Source: an uncultured Mycoplasmatota bacterium
GTDB taxonomy: Bacteria > Bacillota_I > Bacilli_A > RF39 > UBA660
Assembly: GCA_900552975.1 (NCBI GenBank)
Contig: UWSL01000097.1
Location: forward strand, 1-5,332
Length of the DNA stretch: 5,332 nucleotides
Direction: 5' to 3'
Of this stretch, positions 4,809-5,332 are shown piece after piece; position 1 is the stretch's first letter; each line of letters opens with the position of its first letter. The notes beneath the pieces were generated by a model. It did no database searches. It worked only from the letters and a program-made list of their open reading frames with translations, and had not been told where the DNA came from. The position numbers and the translations under genes are program-made.

Positions 4809-5332
4809 ATGAATAATAGTAGTTACATTTTTATAGATAATGAGGAAAATATAGAGGGAATATATTGTCGTTGTTATGGTAGTTTAAAAAAATGTGGATT
4901 TATTTTAAATTACTATTATAAAGATATAAATAAAATTAAAAGACTTATAGATTTGGGTAATATATATTTATTAGGTAAAAAAATTAATCCTGATAAGTTG
5001 ATAGCTCATAATTTTAAATATAAAGAAAGACAAAAAAATGTTACTTTAGCTTATTACCGTGATGAAAATTATGAAAAGAGAAAATATGTTTTTAAAAATA
5101 AAAAAAAGTTTTTTGAATTTATAAAGAGTGAAAATAGAGTAAATGAGTTTTATTTATATGATATAGAGAAGAAAAAATGGTTTTATTTAAATAAAAAAAT
5201 AAAATTAGAATTTGAGTTATTGGAAAATATATTAATAAAAAATAATAAAATTATAGAAGTAAATGAGTATGAAGATCAATTAATAAAAAAATATACAAAT
5301 GAAAACATGAAAAAGAAACCTAACACATCATT
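4809..5332 (+). CDS. Uncharacterised phage/plasmid-associated-type protein (3' end outside window)
   Basis: Open from ATG 4809 to the window edge (174 codons, no stop), so the C-terminus is missing. The first 86 residues follow a pattern I know from small uncharacterised proteins common in phages and plasmids: EGIYC (16-20), YG (23-24), G-F-I-L (30-33), a YYKD..KIKRLIDLGN helix (36-51), Y-L-L-G (53-56), then T-L-A-Y-Y-R-D (79-85). In that family the segment after Y is usually H-x-D-G-Y; here it is R-C-Y-G-S, so the protein is divergent. The rest is very lysine-, asparagine- and isoleucine-rich, with a repeated W/Y-F-Y-L-x-x-K pattern near 120-131, and has no signal peptide, so it is cytoplasmic. 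The family's function is unknown to me. Its own SD and -10 suggest separate transcription. Confidence 0.72.
   Translation, partial: MNNSSYIFIDNEENIEGIYCRCYGSLKKCGFILNYYYKDINKIKRLIDLGNIYLLGKKINPDKLIAHNFKYKERQKNVTLAYYRDENYEKRKYVFKNKKKFFEFIKSENRVNEFYLYDIEKKKWFYLNKKIKLEFELLENILIKNNKIIEVNEYEDQLIKKYTNENMKKKPNTS

Noticed and set aside
1..5332. Mycoplasma-type code (TGA as Trp)
   Set aside because: Tryptophan is TGG in all genes, and full-length families are read without internal TGA. The absence of TGA stops in six genes is too small a sample.
1..5332. CRISPR array, tRNA, rRNA or insertion sequence
   Set aside because: No regularly spaced repeats, cloverleaf, rRNA-like block, transposase or terminal inverted repeats were found.

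Overview
The window is very AT-rich, low-G+C Gram-positive DNA. It has AT-biased codons, GAGGTG/AAAGGAGG-type Shine-Dalgarno (SD) sequences, TTG starts and U-rich hairpin terminators. It most resembles a gut Bacillota lineage of the Erysipelotrichia, RF39 or Mollicutes-relative type. Tryptophan is written TGG throughout and no TGA interrupts the genes, so the standard bacterial code fits. All stops seen are TAA or TAG. The exact taxon cannot be named from the sequence.

The left two thirds (about 20-3880) hold a two-gene module present twice in direct orientation. Each copy has (a) a 260-261 aa one-component regulator: an N-terminal cytoplasmic XRE-type HTH, one membrane span near residues 113-134, and a C-terminal extracytoplasmic domain of about 120 residues. 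After a gap of about 90 nt comes (b) a 235-250 aa exported protein with a signal peptide and a TTG start. The two HTH domains are about 60% identical by eye, but the outside domains have diverged strongly. The secreted proteins are clear paralogues sharing a C-x5-C loop, a GDYAHAQ motif and a W-x-G-x-W C-terminus. A short motif, GTTGCnTAAATA, sits in both regulator-to-secreted-gene gaps and once more at 3964-3975. The simplest reading is a membrane regulator that senses something outside, possibly its own partner protein, and controls that partner's gene. The function of the secreted protein is unknown to me.

Between the two modules, on the opposite strand, lies a 145 aa soluble protein made of two consecutive XRE HTH domains. 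It is convergent with secreted gene 1, sharing a bidirectional terminator, and divergent from regulator 2. A palindrome in its leader is a plausible operator.

The right third (3908-5332) looks like accessory DNA. It has about 285 nt with no convincing gene, including a G+C-rich pocket and the third motif copy. Next is a shortened GH25 lysozyme-like ORF that keeps the DxE motif but lacks the N-terminal strand with the first catalytic Asp; a single in-frame TAA separates it from an open frame upstream. Last is a gene cut by the window end that resembles a family of uncharacterised proteins frequent in phages and plasmids.
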